A DNA stretch of 64,000 bases from Nocardia rhamnosiphila NBRC 108938 (lineage in GTDB: Bacteria; Actinomycetota; Actinomycetes; Mycobacteriales; Mycobacteriaceae): contig NZ_JOAJ01000002.1 in assembly GCF_000720425.1 (NCBI RefSeq), positions 310,001 to 374,000 of the forward strand. The letters run 5' to 3'. This document shows positions 34,930 through 43,731 of the stretch, one piece after another. Numbering within the stretch: position 1 is the stretch's first letter; each line of letters opens with the position of its first letter. The translations under genes were made by a program, and so were the position numbers. Under the pieces are notes generated by a model. That model made no database searches, was not told the origin of the DNA, and saw only the letters and a program-made list of their open reading frames with translations.

Positions 34930-36120
34930 TCACGCCGGGTTCGCGGGCACCCACGGTCGCGGCTCGCCCTCCCCGGCGCCGCGGTAGCCGGCACCGTCGT
35001 GGATGTGCAGGATCGCATCGGCGGCATCGATCGAGGCTCGATCGAGCGGGAAGTAGCCGTGCGCCGGGGTGTGGTCGTCGCGGGTACGGGCGGTGGGGAT
35101 CTCGGTGGGTGCGATCAGTCCCCGATCCGGGATACGGGTCTGCAGGAACCCCTCGTAGGTGCCGGGGTCGGGTTCGAGCAGGTCGAAGGTCTCGTCGCGC
35201 CCCAGGCTGCCGAGGACCAGAGCGTAGCCCGTGCCCACCAGAGAGTGCACGACGGCGCCGGCGCTGTGCCAGTCGAGTTCCATGGGCCCCATGGTCATAT
35301 GGCTCGGGTTCCGTTGCAGATGCGCGTTCTGGGCGAATACCAGCGTCGGGCCCCGGCCGGCCTCGAAGCGGCGGATATCGAGGAGGTTCTGTGCCATCAG
35401 CGCGTCCCGGGCGGCACACATACGGGTCCAGCGGTCGGCCTGTTCGACGCGGCGGGCCGCCAGCCCGTGGTACCGCAGCAGACCGAGTCCGGCGGTGAGA
35501 TATGTTTCGGCCCGGAACCATTCGGCACGTGAGGTTTTCTCCATCAGCTCCGGCGCCCGCAGATAGAGCTCGGTGAGCATATCGTCGGCGTGCACCCGGA
35601 GGGCGCCGGCCGCCGCGGTCGCACCGATCGATTCCGCCGGATCCATGACCGCCTCCGTGCGATGCCACCGTTCGTCCGCACCGAGCAGGCCGGCCAGCTC
35701 GAGGTCGAGGCCCAGGTAGTCGCGGGCGTATTCGAGGTAGCGGCGCGGACTGAACGCGCTCATCGTCTCCGCGGAGATATCGAAGCCGTGGAACGACAAC
35801 CGCTCGGCGGCGGGCCGCCCCTCGTTGTATTCCCGCATCCAGGCGACCAGCTGCCGGTTCGCGGCGAGACCACCGAACCCGTGCGAGAAACCCTCGTCCA
35901 TGGCCGTATCGAGGGTGCCCACACCCTGCTGGACATAGTCGTTCACGGTGAGGGCGGCCACCCGATCGGTCTCCAGGGCGATCGAGCGATAGCCGCGGCC
36001 CGCCAGTTCGGCGAAGAGCTCGTTGCGGGTCCAGGCAAAGGCGGGTTCGAGATGGGTCGGTTCGCCGAATGCCAGCAGCTCAGGAGAGGTGGTGAGCAGG
36101 GTATCGATATCGAAGTTCAT
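34930..36120 (-). CDS. Erythromycin esterase-family protein
   Basis: A 396-residue protein of the Ere family. An N-terminal GEPTHLEPAF carries the catalytic-type Glu and His, ALETDRVAA follows, and the characteristic HGFDIS and FAQNAHLQR blocks carry further His residues. True esterases open macrolide rings by hydrolysis; many actinobacterial relatives have other substrates. No signal peptide is seen. It is divergent from a MerR-type gene, as drug-responsive pairs often are, so inducible resistance is possible but not proven. Confidence 0.85.
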   Translation of the reverse strand: MNFDIDTLLTTSPELLAFGEPTHLEPAFAWTRNELFAELAGRGYRSIALETDRVAALTVNDYVQQGVGTLDTAMDEGFSHGFGGLAANRQLVAWMREYNEGRPAAERLSFHGFDISAETMSAFSPRRYLEYARDYLGLDLELAGLLGADERWHRTEAVMDPAESIGATAAAGALRVHADDMLTELYLRAPELMEKTSRAEWFRAETYLTAGLGLLRYHGLAARRVEQADRWTRMCAARDALMAQNLLDIRRFEAGRGPTLVFAQNAHLQRNPSHMTMGPMELDWHSAGAVVHSLVGTGYALVLGSLGRDETFDLLEPDPGTYEGFLQTRIPDRGLIAPTEIPTARTRDDHTPAHGYFPLDRASIDAADAILHIHDGAGYRGAGEGEPRPWVPANPA

Positions 36121-36200
36121 TTCTTCGATCGTATCTTTGAAGGCCCGGTTGATACTTTCTTCACCTCTACGCGTTGATCGGGCGGTAAAGTTTCAAACCG

Positions 36201-36935
36201 ATGATCACCCTGCGACCGGCCGACCTCGCGCGCGAGCACGGACTCTCGACCCAGGCGGTCCGCAATTACGAACGAGACGGATACCTCCCGGCCGCCGAAC
36301 GCACGGCGAGCGGCTACCGGGTCTACACCGAGGTCCACGCGGCGGCCCTGCGCGCCTTTCTCGCCCTGGTCGCGGCATACGGGCACGCACTCGCCGGCCG
36401 GATCATGACCGAACTGCACACCGGCGACCTGGACAACGCCCTGAAACTCATCGACCGCGGGCACCAGCAATTGCTGCGGGACCGCGAAACCCTGGAGACG
36501 GTCCGCCGGGCCATCGCGCACCTGCCTACCGGGCACGACCCCGACCCCGGCCGTTCACGTGCGACCACCGACCGCACTGTGGGCGAGCTGGCCCACCACC
36601 TCCACCTCACCCCGGCCACCCTGCGCGCGTGGGAAGCCGCGGGAATTCTCATCCCCCAGCGCGACCCGGGCACCGGCTACCGGATCTACCGCGCGCCCGA
36701 TATCCGTGACGCCGAACTGGCCCACCTGCTCCGGCGCGGGGGCTACGGGCTGGAACGTATCGCCACGGTGGTCGCACAGGTCCGGACAGCCGGCGGCACC
36801 GACGCCCTGACGACCGCGCTGGCCGCCTGGCAGCGCCGGCTCACCGACCAGGGGCTCGCCATGCTGCGGGCAGCGGGCCGGCTCGGAGAGTATGTGCCCC
36901 ACCTCCCGCACGGAGACCGGGAGCGGCCGGGATGA
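36201..36935 (+). CDS. MerR-family regulator with two MerR domains
   Basis: A 244-residue protein. Residues 3-40 form the first MerR DNA-binding domain (LAREHGLSTQAVRNYERDGYLP...TASGYRVYT). A second near-complete one spans about 124-180 (LAHHLHLTPATLRAWEAAGILIP...GTGYRIYRAPDIRD). Tandem MerR domains in one chain are unusual and resemble the TioE type. No strong ribosome site precedes the ATG, so it may be leaderless. It is divergent from the erythromycin-esterase gene and probably controls it. Confidence 0.85.
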   Translation: MITLRPADLAREHGLSTQAVRNYERDGYLPAAERTASGYRVYTEVHAAALRAFLALVAAYGHALAGRIMTELHTGDLDNALKLIDRGHQQLLRDRETLETVRRAIAHLPTGHDPDPGRSRATTDRTVGELAHHLHLTPATLRAWEAAGILIPQRDPGTGYRIYRAPDIRDAELAHLLRRGGYGLERIATVVAQVRTAGGTDALTTALAAWQRRLTDQGLAMLRAAGRLGEYVPHLPHGDRERPG

Positions 36936-36977
36936 CCGTGGCTCGTCGCTCGCGGGGTGCGCGGCGAATGTGCGTAT

Positions 36978-37451
36978 TCAGGGGTGTTCGGCGGCGTAGT
37001 TCTCGCGCCATCGGTCGATGAGAGGGACCAGTTCATTGAGCATGAAGGTGTAGAAATCCTGCATTTCGTGCATGCGCCGCGCGGTGACGGTATCGGGCCC
37101 GGTGGCGTCGAGGCCTTCTTGCGCGGAGTCGCGCATGGTGGCGAGCACGCTGTTCTGCTGCGACATCAACGCCGCCCAGGCTCCGGCCCGGAACCGGTAG
37201 TGGTCACGGCGGCTCCCGGGCGCGGGAACGCGTTCGATGAACCCTATCGGGGTGAGGTGTTTGATCGCGGTCGACACGGCGCCGGAGCTGATCGAGAGCT
37301 CTTCACACAGGTCGGCGGCGGTCATGGTGTCCTGCTCGGTGTAGAGCAGGGCGGTCAGTACCCGGGCGGTGGAGCGTTGCATCCCACCGCCGGCCGACAG
37401 GACCAAGGCCAGTTTCTCGGCGGCTTCACGCAATCGCTCGTTGGTGCCCAT
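36978..37451 (-). CDS. GbsR/MarR-family transcriptional regulator
   Basis: A 157-residue winged-helix regulator (TAADLCEELSISSGAVSTAIKHLTPIGFIERVPAPGSRRDHYRF) with a C-terminal helical domain, as in GbsR/MarR proteins. It is divergent from an ABC transporter operon, 72 bp apart, with an imperfect inverted repeat overlapping its upstream region. It probably represses the exporter until a toxic ligand binds (inference). The start at MGTNERL fits better than longer frames. Confidence 0.87.
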   Translation of the reverse strand: MGTNERLREAAEKLALVLSAGGGMQRSTARVLTALLYTEQDTMTAADLCEELSISSGAVSTAIKHLTPIGFIERVPAPGSRRDHYRFRAGAWAALMSQQNSVLATMRDSAQEGLDATGPDTVTARRMHEMQDFYTFMLNELVPLIDRWRENYAAEHP

Positions 37452-37460
37452 GCCCGTCAA

Positions 37461-37490
37461 AATATCAGAAGGATGAGCATTCTGAATATT
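37461..37490. promoter_or_regulatory. Imperfect inverted repeat, probable MarR/GbsR operator
   Basis: AATATCAGAA, a 9-bp spacer, and TTCTGAATATT form an inverted repeat (arms match apart from one missing T) in AT-rich DNA between the regulator and the ABC transporter. The length and position suit a MarR-type dimer site. Confidence 0.6.
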
Positions 37491-37523
37491 TACAAATCTC
37501 TGAACTCTGGATAGTTTCTGCTC

Positions 37524-38423
37524 ATGGTGAAAGCAATCGAGCTGCACGGGCTCACGAAGACCTACGGCTCGTCCCGCGGTCTGGCCGGATTGTCGCTATC
37601 GGTGGAGAGGGGGGAGGTCTTCGGCTATCTCGGGCCCAACGGCGCCGGGAAATCCACCACCATCCGGCTGCTGCTCGATCTGATCAGGCCCACGGCCGGC
37701 ACTGCTCGGGTCCTCGGCATGGAACCTCGTGCCGATACGGTGGCGCTGCACGCGCGGCTGGGCTATCTGGCCGGGGATTTCGTCACGCCGGGACGTCAGC
37801 GGGTCGGTGCGGCCCTGCGATTCCTGGCCGCGCTGCGGGGCGGAGCGGGAGCCGACCACATCGATGGACTGTGTGAGCGGCTGGAGTTGGATCAGGGGGC
37901 GCGGACCTCGGCGCTGTCGAAGGGTAATCGGCAGAAGGTGGGATTGGTGCAGGCGTTCATGCACAACCCGGAGCTGCTGATCCTCGATGAACCCACCAGC
38001 GGGCTGGACCCGTTGGCGCAGCAGACGTTCCTGGACATGGTGACCGAGGCCGCGGCCGCCGGGCAGACGGTGTTCATGTCCAGCCACATCATGAGCGAGG
38101 TCGAGGCAGTCGCCGACCGGGTCGCGATCATCCGCGAGGGACGACTGGTCGCGCTCGACACCGTGGCGGGCCTGCGTGCCGACGCGGTCCGTGACGTCGA
38201 GGTCGGCTTCACGAACACGGTCGAAGCCGGCGAGTTCGCGGCGTTGCCGGGCGTCACGGGCGTGCGGGTCGAGGCGAACACTCTCCGCTGCCAGGTGACC
38301 GGCAGCCCGGACGCACTGCTGCGTGCGCTGGCCGGCTATCACGTGGCCGGGCTGCTGGTCACCGAACCAGCCCTCGAGGACCTGTTCCACAGCTACTACA
38401 CCGGAGAAGCCGATGCTGCCTGA
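37524..38423 (+). CDS. ABC transporter ATP-binding protein
   Basis: A 299-residue ATPase. Walker A is GPNGAGKST (37-45), the signature is LSKGNRQKVG (131-140), Walker B is LLILDE (151-156), and a His follows in SSHIMSEVE. It is of the CcmA/drug-exporter type and drives the adjoining membrane protein. Its 3' end overlaps the permease start by 11 bp. The divergent GbsR gene suggests it exports an inducing compound. Confidence 0.93.
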   Translation: MVKAIELHGLTKTYGSSRGLAGLSLSVERGEVFGYLGPNGAGKSTTIRLLLDLIRPTAGTARVLGMEPRADTVALHARLGYLAGDFVTPGRQRVGAALRFLAALRGGAGADHIDGLCERLELDQGARTSALSKGNRQKVGLVQAFMHNPELLILDEPTSGLDPLAQQTFLDMVTEAAAAGQTVFMSSHIMSEVEAVADRVAIIREGRLVALDTVAGLRADAVRDVEVGFTNTVEAGEFAALPGVTGVRVEANTLRCQVTGSPDALLRALAGYHVAGLLVTEPALEDLFHSYYTGEADAA

Positions 38424-39204
38424 CCTCTACACCCGCACCCTGGCCGACAACCGCCGTGCCCTGCTGGCGTGGTCCGCCGGTATCGCCGCGGTGGGGTCGG
38501 CCTATGCCGCGTTCTATCCGCAGGTCTCCGAGGGCGGTATGGCCGACACCGTGGCGAACTACCCCGAGGCGATGCGCGAAGCCCTGCGGATACAGGATAT
38601 GAGCTCCGCGGCCGGATATCTCGGGTCCACCGTGTTCGGGTTGCTGCTGCCGCTGCTGGTCACCGCCTTCGGGATCACCTTCGGTGCCCGCTTGATCGCC
38701 GGCGACGAGGAAACCGGATACCTGGACCTGCTGCTGGCCCATCCGCTGGGCCGCATCCCGCTGGCGCTCCAGCGTTTCGCCGCCCTGGCCACCGGCGCGG
38801 CCGGCATCGCGCTGCTGGTCTTCGCCGCGATGATGGCGATCCGATCCGGCGCCGACCTCGACAGCGTCGGTATCGCCGGGTTCGCCGGCCAATGCGTGCA
38901 CCTGGCGCTGCTCGGCACCACCTTCGGAGCCCTGGCCATCGGCCTGGGCGCGGCGATGGGCACCCGCGGACCCGCACTCGGTATCGCGGCCGGGATCGGA
39001 GTGTTCACCTACGTGGCGGGCAACCTCGCCGGTGTGATCGGCGCCGACCGGCTGAAATACCTGTCCCCGTTCCACTACTACATCGGCGGTGAACCCCTGC
39101 GCCATGGCCTGCAACCCGGCGATGCCGCGGTCCTGCTCGCACTCACTCTCGTCCTGCTCGCTCTCGGGTTCTGGCGATTCGACCGCCGGGACCTACGCTC
39201 CTGA
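38413..39204 (+). CDS. ABC-2 type transporter permease
   Basis: A 263-residue membrane protein with about six membrane spans (AWSAGIAAVGSAYAAF, GLLLPLLVTAFGITFG, ATGAAGIALLVFAAMMA, LLGTTFGALAIGLGAAM, GIAAGIGVFTYVAGNLAG, VLLALTLVLLALGF). ERRNIRT-like cytoplasmic loops contact the ATPase. The ATG at 38413 lies inside the ATPase 3' end, so translation is coupled. It likely forms the pore of a half-transporter dimer. Confidence 0.88.
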   Translation: MLPDLYTRTLADNRRALLAWSAGIAAVGSAYAAFYPQVSEGGMADTVANYPEAMREALRIQDMSSAAGYLGSTVFGLLLPLLVTAFGITFGARLIAGDEETGYLDLLLAHPLGRIPLALQRFAALATGAAGIALLVFAAMMAIRSGADLDSVGIAGFAGQCVHLALLGTTFGALAIGLGAAMGTRGPALGIAAGIGVFTYVAGNLAGVIGADRLKYLSPFHYYIGGEPLRHGLQPGDAAVLLALTLVLLALGFWRFDRRDLRS

Positions 39205-39415
39205 CCGAGCACCGGGATGCCCCGTAGCACAGTGAATGGCTGCGGGGCCTTTCTCGACACGGCCACGGCGGAGCATCGAAGCCCGCCTACCGCCGCGACA
39301 CTCCCAGAAGCCGGCGGTGACCGGCGGTATCGGACCGCACGCCTGCATCCGGCGGGCCGAACGTGGATACTGCGAACACGGACAGCCGTTCCCCGAGACG
39401 AGAGGAGCAGCGAGA

Positions 39416-39712
39416 GTGCGATACATCGCGAACACCCTGGGCGTCCTCGCCACCGGCGCGGCGCTCACGCTGACCGTCCCGCTCAGCGCGCACGCGGAGG
39501 CCGGCGACTTCGTCTACGTATCACAGAAGGGCGGCCCGGCCGTATTGAGCGATCCGGTGCCCGATCGATGCCACAACACGCCGGGCGCCGCCGGGATGCT
39601 CGCCAACGACACCCGGTTGCGGGTAGCCGCGTTCCCCGGGCCGAACTGCGAGGGCGCCCCCTCCGCCCCGGAGCAGCAGTCGGCGTTCGAGAGCGTGGTC
39701 TTCAGCGAATAG
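39416..39712 (+). CDS. Small secreted protein
   Basis: A 98-residue protein with a signal peptide ending at about LSAHA. The mature part of about 72 residues has two Cys (in DRCHN and PNCEG) that could form a disulfide. The GTG start follows AGGAG eight bases earlier. No family is recognised. It probably acts outside the cytoplasm. Confidence 0.6.
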   Translation: MRYIANTLGVLATGAALTLTVPLSAHAEAGDFVYVSQKGGPAVLSDPVPDRCHNTPGAAGMLANDTRLRVAAFPGPNCEGAPSAPEQQSAFESVVFSE

Positions 39713-39792
39713 GCCGTACCCGGAACCCGAGGAGTACCGGGCAACCCGTTCCCGATCCGGATTCCGTGGTCGAACCCGGAGTTCCGACCGGG

Positions 39793-40227
39793 TCAGAAGC
39801 CGCGCAAGCGGTCGGGCACCACGCGGAGCGGCACCGAATACTCGGCACGGAACTGATCACCGGTCATGGCCAGCTCGGCCAGCCCCGACTCGTACTTGTC
39901 GAGATAGGCCGCGATCTCATCCGCGTCGACGGGGGGCTCGAGTTGGGCAGCACCGCCGAAGACCACCACTTCTCCCCCGCTCTCGGTGCTGTTGAAATGC
40001 AGCGCAACCCGCGGGTTACTGGCGATATTGCGCAGCTTGGGACGGTCGGGCTGACTGAATATCAGGAAGCTGTGCCCGTCCCAGCGGAACCACACCGGGT
40101 TGGGCTGCGGGGTCCCGGTGGGGCCCACGGTGGTCAGCCAGATGATCTGCTCGCGGTCCAGCCGCTCGGCCACACGGGCGCCGAAATCCGTTGCGGGGTC
40201 GATCAGATGCGCGCGCGGTGTCGTCAT
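39793..40227 (-). CDS. Pyridoxamine 5'-phosphate oxidase-like / F420-binding split-barrel protein
   Basis: A 144-residue split beta-barrel protein (IIWLTTVGPTGTPQPNPVWFRWDGHSFLIFSQPDRPKLRNI, then ALHFN...GGEVVVFGGAAQLE). It matches the small TIGR03667-type family that binds FMN or F420 in actinobacteria. The reaction is unknown. The ATG start (MTTPRAHL) is preferred to the longer GC-rich extension. It is divergent from the Excalibur-domain gene. Confidence 0.8.
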   Translation of the reverse strand: MTTPRAHLIDPATDFGARVAERLDREQIIWLTTVGPTGTPQPNPVWFRWDGHSFLIFSQPDRPKLRNIASNPRVALHFNSTESGGEVVVFGGAAQLEPPVDADEIAAYLDKYESGLAELAMTGDQFRAEYSVPLRVVPDRLRGF

Positions 40228-40438
40228 GAGCGGCCTCCGGGGGGATGGGCGGGCGGGATGCGCCCGGAACAACATTCGGGCCCACGCGAGGATTCCCGCC
40301 CGAGAACGCGGTTGCCCTGCGTTCCGGTAAGTATCCGGTAACTATTTTTATAGGTCACTTTTCCGTTAAATCCGGGCTTGCCCGGCCGGGGTCGTGCAAA
40401 ACTTCAGCGATTCATCCTTCCCGCTGAAAGAAGCCTCG

Positions 40439-40693
40439 ATGAAAACCCTGTCCATCCTGGGCACCGCCGCCCTCGCCGCCGCGTCGTTCGGCCTGATGGC
40501 AGCCGCGCCGGCCGGCGCCGCACCGGCCGGATGCCACGCCTCCTACGACCCCTGCGTACCCATCACCAGTGATGTCGACTGCGCCGGCGGCAGCGGTAAC
40601 GGGCCCGCCTACACCGGGCGAGTGCGGGTGATCGGACCCGACGAGTACGACCTGGATCGCGACGGCAACGGAATCGGCTGCGAGAGTAGCTGA
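40439..40693 (+). CDS. Secreted Excalibur-domain protein
   Basis: An 84-residue protein with a signal peptide (SILGTAALAAASFGLMAAAPAGA) and a C-terminal Excalibur motif DLDRDGNGIGCE, a short calcium-binding EF-hand-like loop ending in a conserved Cys. An N-terminal CHASYDPCVPITSDVDC cluster supplies partner Cys for disulfides. Such proteins sit at the cell envelope. It is followed by a strong terminator hairpin. Confidence 0.85.
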   Translation: MKTLSILGTAALAAASFGLMAAAPAGAAPAGCHASYDPCVPITSDVDCAGGSGNGPAYTGRVRVIGPDEYDLDRDGNGIGCESS

Positions 40694-40700
40694 ACGGACG

Positions 40701-40741
40701 CGCAGTGGCGCCGGCACCCTCGAGGTGCCGGCGCCACTGCG
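40701..40741. terminator. Bidirectional hairpin terminator
   Basis: CGCAGTGGCGCCGGCACC (40701-40718) pairs perfectly with its reverse complement at 40724-40741 across the loop CTCGA, giving an 18-bp stem. It lies between two convergent genes, the Excalibur protein and the CaiB-like protein, so it can stop transcription from both sides. No T-run is needed in such GC-rich genomes. Confidence 0.88.
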
Positions 40742-40750
40742 TGCGATCGG

Positions 40751-42031
40751 TCAGGCCACCGCGCCGCTGGTCTTCAATTCGATGATCCGCTCCCAGTCCC
40801 AGCCGAGCTCGAGCAGAACCTCCTCGGTCTGCGCCGCGAACTCCGGCCCGGGCCGCAACTCGGGAGCCGTGACATCGAACTGCACCGGACTGGAGACCAG
40901 TTCGAGCTCTCCGGCCGGGAGAATGTATTCGTTGGACCTGATCTGCTCGTCCTGTCCCACCTGGTGCGAGTCCTGGACCGGGGCCCAGGGGCCCTTGAGT
41001 GTCGCGAATTTCTTCGTCCACTCGGCCAGCGTCCGCTGCGCGATGGCCTCGCGCAGGATCTCGACCCCGGCCGCGGTATTGGCGGCGATCTGCGCCGCGT
41101 CGGCGAAGCGGGGATCCTCGGCCAGCTCCGGGCGGTCGATGTGGTGGCAGACGTCGGCCCAGAACTTACCGGGCTGCAGCATGACGAACGACAGATAGCG
41201 GTCGTCGGCCGTGCGGTAGAGGCCTGACAGTGGGTTCGCCATCGCGCCGTGGGTCCCGGGCGGAGGTGCCAGCATGGGTTCACCCTGATACGCCGACAGC
41301 GCGACCGTATGCCCCAGCGACCAGAGTCCGCTGCCCAGCAGCGAGACATCCACGACGGACGGTTCCCCGGTGCGCTCCCGCTTCAGCAACGCCGCGGCGA
41401 TTCCGCCGGCCAGGTTCGTCCCGGAGATAGTGTCGCCGAAGGCCGGACCGGGCGGCTGGATCATCCCGTCGGTGCCCTCCGGGGTGATGGTGGCGGCCAC
41501 ACCGCCGCGACACCAGAAGGCGGTCATGTCGTAGCCGCCGCGATCGGACTCCTGGCCTCGCGGTCCCAGCGCGCTACCCCGGGCGTAGACGATCTTCGGG
41601 TTCACCGCGCGGATATCGTCGACGTCGATCCCGAACTTCGCCCGGGCCGAGGGCAGGAAACTGGTGAGGAACACATCCGCGCGTCGCGCCAGTTCGTGGA
41701 TGACCTCGCGGCCCCCGGGGTTCGACATATCCACGCCGATACTGCGTTTCCCACGGTTGGCGTGCTCGATGTTCGGGTTCGGGTCGCCCTCGACCTTGAA
41801 CTTGCCGATCTGGCGCAGCCCCCGCTGCGGATCGCCGGTGACCGCGTGCTCGACCTTGATCACGTTCGCGCCCCAGTCGGCGAGCACCGCGCCCGCCGAG
41901 GGGACGAACCCGTACATGGCGACCTCGAGGACCGTGATCCCCTCCAGCGGCCTGCTCCTGTGCCCATCCGGCACGAGCGAGGGCCCTGCGTGGTCACGCT
42001 CCGCTGCCGCCTCCGGGCCTGACTCGCTCAT
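40751..42031 (-). CDS. CaiB/BaiF family CoA-transferase
   Basis: A 426-residue family III CoA-transferase. It has GANVIKVE, NRGKRSIGVDM, GYDMTAFWCRGG and PGPAFGDTISGTNLAGG blocks. A catalytic Asp is expected near the YDMTA region. The enzyme moves CoA between acyl-CoA and free acid. The first about 28 residues (MSESGPEAAAERDHAGPSLV) are GC-repeat-derived. The ATG overlaps the ALDH stop by 4 bp; it is the distal gene of an ALDH-CaiB operon. Confidence 0.85.
   Translation of the reverse strand: MSESGPEAAAERDHAGPSLVPDGHRSRPLEGITVLEVAMYGFVPSAGAVLADWGANVIKVEHAVTGDPQRGLRQIGKFKVEGDPNPNIEHANRGKRSIGVDMSNPGGREVIHELARRADVFLTSFLPSARAKFGIDVDDIRAVNPKIVYARGSALGPRGQESDRGGYDMTAFWCRGGVAATITPEGTDGMIQPPGPAFGDTISGTNLAGGIAAALLKRERTGEPSVVDVSLLGSGLWSLGHTVALSAYQGEPMLAPPPGTHGAMANPLSGLYRTADDRYLSFVMLQPGKFWADVCHHIDRPELAEDPRFADAAQIAANTAAGVEILREAIAQRTLAEWTKKFATLKGPWAPVQDSHQVGQDEQIRSNEYILPAGELELVSSPVQFDVTAPELRPGPEFAAQTEEVLLELGWDWERIIELKTSGAVA
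41971..42020. repeat. Dispersed GC-rich repeat, copy B (start of CaiB gene)
   Basis: Matches 28821-28870 at 41 of 50 positions. Here it lies inside the first codons of the minus-strand CaiB gene and encodes the variable ESGPEAAAERDHAGPS stretch, so it is translated. Confidence 0.7.
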
Positions 42032-43497
42032 GCCGAAACCACCTCCGCGAGGGTCTTGCGCTCCATGAACTCCTCCATGCCCACGACGCCCATCTCCCGC
42101 CCGACACCGGACTGTTTGTAGCCGCCGAACGGCGCGTCCGGATGGAAGTAGTTGCCACCGTTGATGCTGAAGGTGCCGGTGCGGATCCGGCGGGCCACCC
42201 CCCGCGCCCGCTCCGCGTCGGCGCCGAAGACGCCGCCGGACAGGCCGTAGATGGAGTTGTTGGCGATCCGCACGGCGTCGTCGATATCGTCGTAGGGGAT
42301 CAGCGCGAGGACCGGGCCGAACACCTCCTCCTGCGCGATCTCGCTGTCGGGGTCGACATTCGCCAGCAGGGTCGGCTTGTAGAAGTACCCCGGATCGACC
42401 TTCTCGCCGCCGGCCACCAGAGTGGCCCCCGCGGCGACCGCCCGCTCCACCAGGCCGTGCACCTTGTCGCGCTGGCGTTCACTGATCAGCGGGCCCATAT
42501 AGTTCTTCGGGTCGGCCGGGTCGCCGTAGGTGATGTTGGCGAGGTTGGCGGCCACCAGTTCGGCCACCTTGTCGTGGTCGGCGCGGGGTACCAGCAGGCG
42601 GGTGGTGATCGCACAGCCCTGGCCGGCATGCGAGCAGATGCTGAACGCGGCGAACATGGCGCCCAGGTTGTAGTCGGCGTCGTCGAGCAGGATGGCCGCG
42701 GATTTTCCACCGAGCTCGAGGAAGACCTTCTTGAGGGTGGCGCTGGCGGCGGCCATGATCTTGCGACCGACCGGGGTGGAGCCGGTGAAGGACACCACGT
42801 CGACGTCGGGATGCGTGGTCATCCGTTCCCCGACGGCCACATCGGAGCCCGCGAGGATGTTCACCACCCCGGCGGGGATATCGGTGTGGTTCGCGATGAG
42901 CTCACCCAGTGCCAGCGTGATGAGCGGGGTGTCGGGGGCGCCCTTGAGCACCACCGTGCAGCCCGCGGCCAGCGCCGGCGCGAGTTTGGCGAATGCCAGC
43001 TGGTAGGGATAGTTGTACGCGGCGATGGCGGCGACGACGCCCGCGCCCTCCTTCTCCACCCAGCGCTGGTGCTGCGCACCGCGGATCTCAACCGGGCCGA
43101 GGTCCTCGGTCCAGGTGTAGTCCTTCAGCACGCCCGCGTAGTACTTGACGATCTCGAACGGGGTCTCGAGCTGGTTACCCTTGGTGAGGATGTAGCTCGC
43201 GCCGACCTCGGCGATCATCAGGGCGCGCAGGTCCTCCACATTGTCCTGCAGCGCCTGGTAGAGCTGTTCCAGGCAGCGCGCGCGGAATGCGTGGTTCGTC
43301 GACCAATCGGTGGTGTCGAACGCACGACGGGCGGCGGCCACCGCGGCGTCGACTTCGGCGACACCGGCCTCGGGCGCGTGGCCGACCACTTCCCCGTTCG
43401 CGGGGTTGAGTGAGGCCAGGGTCGCCCCGGTCTCGACCAGCTGCCCGTCGATGAGCAACCGCTGGGTGGCAGTCACCGCCTCTTCCTGCGTTGACAT
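42028..43497 (-). CDS. Aldehyde dehydrogenase
   Basis: A 489-residue ALDH. It has AAYNYPYQLAF, FTGSTPVG, general base Glu261 in LELGGKSAA and the nucleophile Cys295 in AGQGCAITTR, with EEVFGPVL near the end. AGGAGG lies seven bases before the ATG at 43497. It oxidises an aldehyde to the acid, which the coupled CaiB-like transferase could activate (inference). Two copies of the GAGAAT/ATTCTC operator lie in its divergent promoter region. Confidence 0.9.
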   Translation of the reverse strand: MSTQEEAVTATQRLLIDGQLVETGATLASLNPANGEVVGHAPEAGVAEVDAAVAAARRAFDTTDWSTNHAFRARCLEQLYQALQDNVEDLRALMIAEVGASYILTKGNQLETPFEIVKYYAGVLKDYTWTEDLGPVEIRGAQHQRWVEKEGAGVVAAIAAYNYPYQLAFAKLAPALAAGCTVVLKGAPDTPLITLALGELIANHTDIPAGVVNILAGSDVAVGERMTTHPDVDVVSFTGSTPVGRKIMAAASATLKKVFLELGGKSAAILLDDADYNLGAMFAAFSICSHAGQGCAITTRLLVPRADHDKVAELVAANLANITYGDPADPKNYMGPLISERQRDKVHGLVERAVAAGATLVAGGEKVDPGYFYKPTLLANVDPDSEIAQEEVFGPVLALIPYDDIDDAVRIANNSIYGLSGGVFGADAERARGVARRIRTGTFSINGGNYFHPDAPFGGYKQSGVGREMGVVGMEEFMERKTLAEVVSA

Positions 43498-43519
43498 CCT
43501 GCCTCCTCGAAAGATTATG

Positions 43520-43534
43520 AAAATTGCATTCTCG
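43520..43534. promoter_or_regulatory. GAGAAT-N3-ATTCTC operator (site O4)
   Basis: GAAAATTGCATTCTC differs by one base from a perfect 6-3-6 repeat. It lies 23 bp upstream of the ALDH start, followed by an extra half-site (GGAGAAT, 43541-43547). It would control the minus-strand ALDH-CaiB operon. Confidence 0.6.
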
Positions 43535-43662
43535 TTTGAGGAGAATAGTACATTTGGCAAGGGTGGTCCGGCTGACGATTCGGCGAGCTGGAGCAATCCG
43601 AAACATCCGCAGGTCGACCGCCCGCACGCGGCTCCCGCCGATCTTGCGGAGACGAACTGTAC

Positions 43663-43677
43663 GAGAGTACGGTTCTC
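43663..43677. promoter_or_regulatory. GAGAAT-N3-ATTCTC operator (site O5)
   Basis: GAGAGTACGGTTCTC is a 6-3-6 repeat whose arms differ from the consensus at one base each. It lies 55 bp upstream of the plus-strand SDR gene, within the same divergent intergenic region as O4, so each operon has its own copy. Confidence 0.6.
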
Positions 43678-43731
43678 CATAATCGGAATGCATATTCTTG
43701 CGTCGGTGGGCGCGGGAGAGGAGAGGCAGGC

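Noticed and set aside
36131..36155. GTATC-N15-GATAC inverted repeat before the erythromycin-esterase gene as a MerR operator
   Set aside because: The arms are only 5 bp with a long spacer and lie close to the start codon, so it may be chance.
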